NCBI GenBank assembly: GCA_019245275.1 | Contig: JAFARW010000147.1 | Coordinates: 1-35,865 of the forward strand | Reading direction: 5' to 3' | Origin: Vulcanimicrobiota bacterium | Lineage (GTDB): Bacteria; Vulcanimicrobiota; Vulcanimicrobiia; Vulcanimicrobiales; Vulcanimicrobiaceae | DNA length: 35,865 bases | Part shown: piece after piece, positions 34,256-35,865 of the stretch | How positions within the stretch are numbered: position 1 is the first letter of the stretch | Layout: every line of letters starts with the position of its first letter | Notes under the pieces: model-generated | What the model saw: the letters and a program-made list of their open reading frames with translations, nothing else | Databases searched by the model: none | Told to the model about the DNA's origin: nothing | Made by a program: the position numbers and the translations under genes

Positions 34256-34450
34256 TTATTTCTTGCGGCAGTAACCCTTGACTAACTTACCGTTCTTCAT
34301 ATAGGGATGAACCCACATCTGTCCCTTCGGACAGGACATGTGTTTGGCCATCACGTGCGCCTTCACTTTGCTGGAAGTGCTGGCAGTTGCAATGGTTCCA
34401 AGTGATGCGCACATCGCGAGCGCTAACAAAAACGAAAGAATACGGGTCAT
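34256..34450 (-). CDS. Small secreted Cys-pair protein, copy 2 of tandem duplication
   Basis: The 64-residue product has a signal peptide (about residues 1-23, ending ATA). The mature part has SCPKGQMWVHPYMKNGKLVK and then GYCRKK, basic with two Cys that could form a disulfide. ATG 34450 has AGGAGG (34461-34456) five bases upstream. It is 21 nt downstream of its paralogue. No known function; the CPKGQ...W...Y...VKGYCRK pattern defines the pair. Confidence 0.8.
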   Translation of the reverse strand: MTRILSFLLALAMCASLGTIATASTSSKVKAHVMAKHMSCPKGQMWVHPYMKNGKLVKGYCRKK

Positions 34451-34471
34451 AGATTCCTCCTGTAGTAGGGC

Positions 34472-34672
34472 TTACTTAGACTTACGGCAGTAGCCCTTGA
34501 CCTTGGTGCCATCCTTTTTCGTGTAGCCTTTGACCCAGGTCTGGCCCTTCGGACAAGAGTGCGACATCTTCGTCGACCCCATCATGCTGCTGTGATGCGT
34601 GCTGGCAACGGCCACCGTTCCCAGTGATGCGCACATTGCGAGAGCTAACAAAGACGAAAGAATACGGCTCAT
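34472..34672 (-). CDS. Small secreted Cys-pair protein, copy 1 of tandem duplication
   Basis: The 66-residue product has a signal peptide almost identical to the next gene (LLALAMCASLGT core), followed by a His/Met/Ser-rich spacer (STHHSSMMGSTKMSHS) and CPKGQTWVKGYTKKDGTKVK then GYCRKSK. The His/Met spacer could bind metal, but that is speculation. ATG 34672 has the same CTACTACAGGAGG leader as its paralogue. A GTG at 34730 with AAAGGAG opens another frame across this start but is not protein-like. Confidence 0.8.
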   Translation of the reverse strand: MSRILSSLLALAMCASLGTVAVASTHHSSMMGSTKMSHSCPKGQTWVKGYTKKDGTKVKGYCRKSK

Positions 34673-34761
34673 GGATCCCTCCTGTAGTAGCGGCCGATGA
34701 ACGGCTTGCTTGGACCATTAGTGGCCGCACGTAGTGCTCCTTTCAGGACGCATAATGAAGA

Positions 34762-34781
34762 GGAGGCCCGCTTGAGCCTCC
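34762..34781 (-). terminator. Weak hairpin terminator candidate
   Basis: GGAGGC (34762-34767) and GCCTCC (34776-34781) can pair around an 8-nt loop, 27 nt past the stop of the secreted protein gene at 34808. On the minus strand the tail (TCTTCATT) is only partly T-rich, so termination is plausible but not strong. Confidence 0.45.
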
Positions 34782-34807
34782 CCGAGAGTATCGTTCGTCC
34801 GCGTTAG

Positions 34808-35197
34808 CTAGTAAATTGATGTCGCGTAGAACGTGCCGTCAAGCCAGTAGCCGTACGCGACGACCTGACGGCCAACACCGACCTTGCCGGTTGCCTTGCG
34901 GTCGAGAGCCGGTTGGTCATTGATGACGACCGTGCGATTCGTCTGTTGCAAGGACACGAGATGGCCTTCGACCTTCGTAATCGTGCCGCTCACGTTATCG
35001 TGTCGAAGGCGCGTAGTTTCAGGTGGACATTTTCCATTAGGAACCCACTCGTCGTTGACCCACGTGCCGCAGGTGAGATCGCTGTAGGATGGCGTTACAT
35101 CGGTCGGTGCCGGCGGCGCTTGCTGCGCACTTGCCAGGCCGGCGCCTGCGCCGTACGCGAGCAGAGTGGCTGCGAGTGCGAGGTAAAGGTGTTTCAA
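34808..35197 (-). CDS. Secreted protein with small beta-domain, TTG start
   Basis: The 129-residue protein has a signal peptide (about residues 1-24, ending ASA) then QQAPPAPTD. LTCGTWVNDEWVPNGKCPPE has two Cys, and the C-terminal beta domain has SGTITKVEGHLVSLQ, VVINDQPALDRK and VVAYGYWLDGTFYATSIY, reminiscent of OB-like domains in secreted proteins. The start is TTG 35197: AAAGGAG (35212-35206) lies eight bases upstream and the signal peptide begins there. The longer in-frame ATG at 35266 would put charged residues ahead of the signal. Function unknown. Confidence 0.75.
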   Translation of the reverse strand: MKHLYLALAATLLAYGAGAGLASAQQAPPAPTDVTPSYSDLTCGTWVNDEWVPNGKCPPETTRLRHDNVSGTITKVEGHLVSLQQTNRTVVINDQPALDRKATGKVGVGRQVVAYGYWLDGTFYATSIY

Positions 35198-35340
35198 GAG
35201 ATATTCTCCTTTCGCCGGTTTTCCGCGTTGCTTCGAACGCGGATTCGACCCAGGAATCGTACCCAAATGACCCTCGGCGGCCTTAAGCTTCCGCCTGCTT
35301 ACGTAGCCCCGCAGCGTCTTTTCGAGTTAAAGTGAGACAA

Positions 35341-35865
35341 ATGCCGCGCATATCTGCGGAACGGCGTCTCTTGCGCGGTCCGGCTGTGGCCGCAGTTCTG
35401 CTGGCGGCGGTCGTTGCGATTGGCACGATCGGTTACGTCGCGCTGGAGGGATGGGGATGGTTCGATTCTTTCTACATGACGATGATGACCGTCACGACGA
35501 CGGGCGGCGGCGAACCGCACCCGATGAGCGCCGCCGGAAAATGGTGGACGATCATCGTCGTCACGGTCGGCTTTGCAGCCCTGACGTTCACGTTACTGAC
35601 GTTGATCAGCTATGTGATCGAAGGCCGCTTGGGCGTCGCGGTCGGCGAACGACGCATGCGGCGGCGGCTGGCTGAGATGGACAGCCACTTCATTTTGTGC
35701 GGTTATGGCCGCGTTGGCCGCGAGGTCGCGCGGAATTTTCTGCAAGAGAACATTCAATTTGTCATTATCGATATCAATCCCGATTCGCTGATCCGCGCTG
35801 CGGACGAAGGGCTGACGGTCGTACGCGGCGACGCGGCGCATGTTGATACGCTCAAAGCGGCAGGC
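35341..35865 (+). CDS. Potassium channel with RCK/TrkA-N domain, partial, unusual filter
   Basis: The frame from ATG 35341 runs past the window end (175 residues seen). A first membrane helix (about 13-35) precedes a pore helix and filter, VTTTGGGEPHP (51-61), and a second helix (about 68-92). The RCK/TrkA-N domain has CGYGRVGREVA (NAD-type GxGxxG at 121-126), acidic D144 after the second strand, and VRGDAAHVDTL. This is the architecture of two-helix prokaryotic potassium channels gated by RCK domains. The filter reads TTTGGGE where TTVGYGD/E is usual. The start is likely but has only a weak GTGAG before it. Confidence 0.88.
   Translation, partial: MPRISAERRLLRGPAVAAVLLAAVVAIGTIGYVALEGWGWFDSFYMTMMTVTTTGGGEPHPMSAAGKWWTIIVVTVGFAALTFTLLTLISYVIEGRLGVAVGERRMRRRLAEMDSHFILCGYGRVGREVARNFLQENIQFVIIDINPDSLIRAADEGLTVVRGDAAHVDTLKAAG

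Noticed and set aside
34482..34730. 82-codon frame from GTG 34730 with a good AAAGGAG site, overlapping the small secreted protein gene
   Set aside because: The translation lacks protein-like features and runs through the secreted gene out of frame. A short leader peptide is possible but cannot be supported.

Overview
This window looks like chromosomal sequence from a high-GC, Gram-negative-type (diderm) bacterium. The diderm reading rests on an outer-membrane beta-barrel, two lipoproteins and several secreted proteins. The tilS-hpt-ftsH gene order is common in Terrabacteria-like lineages. Together these suggest an uncultured diderm phylum of the Eremiobacterota (WPS-2) kind; this is an impression from gene content and style, not a database result. 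Genes are very densely packed: 4-nt ATGA/GTGA overlaps are frequent and no gap exceeds 300 bases. No tRNA, rRNA, CRISPR array, insertion sequence or phage gene was seen.

Layout. (1) 1-1216 (+): the end of a CPBP-family membrane protease and a glycosyltransferase. (2) 12746 down to 1173 (-): a long run of overlapping or nearly touching genes: moeA, a BON lipoprotein, hisC-like aminotransferase, metallophosphoesterase, thioesterase, smpB, tilS, hpt, ftsH, two M16-like proteins and a second glycosyltransferase. (3) 12766-14061 (+): serS, divergent from moeA. (4) 15334-14050 (-): a thioredoxin-like gene with an in-frame UGA in its active site (a probable selenoprotein) followed by an MgtC-family gene. 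(5) 15470-21170 (+): a potassium-uptake operon made of an outer-membrane barrel, a 28-residue membrane peptide, kdpF, kdpA, kdpB and kdpC. (6) 23282-21177 (-): a protein with two KdpD sensor domains and no kinase, divergent from a membrane histidine kinase and a NarL-type response regulator (23309-25504, +). (7) 28999-25520 (-): a large six-hairpin glycosidase-like protein and a glutathionyl-hydroquinone reductase. (8) 32290-29109 (-): an SDR/acyltransferase/SDR set joined by overlaps, then a small secreted protein with a strong terminator. (9) 32346-34198 (+): a dehydrogenase fragment, a zinc alcohol dehydrogenase and a lipoprotein. (10) 35197-34256 (-): three small secreted proteins, two of them a recent tandem duplication. 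(11) 35341 to the end (+): a partial potassium channel with an RCK (TrkA-N) domain and an unusual selectivity filter.

The most notable observation is the UGA codon at 15244-15242. The frame is open on both sides, the UGA sits in a UxxC redox motif, and a hairpin that fits the bacterial SECIS pattern starts just downstream. Two further themes stand out. One is potassium: an atypical Kdp operon with a barrel and a split sensor system, plus a channel at the window edge. The other is start codons: one glycosyltransferase seems to start at CTG, and hpt has no ATG, GTG or TTG at the place where its protein should begin.
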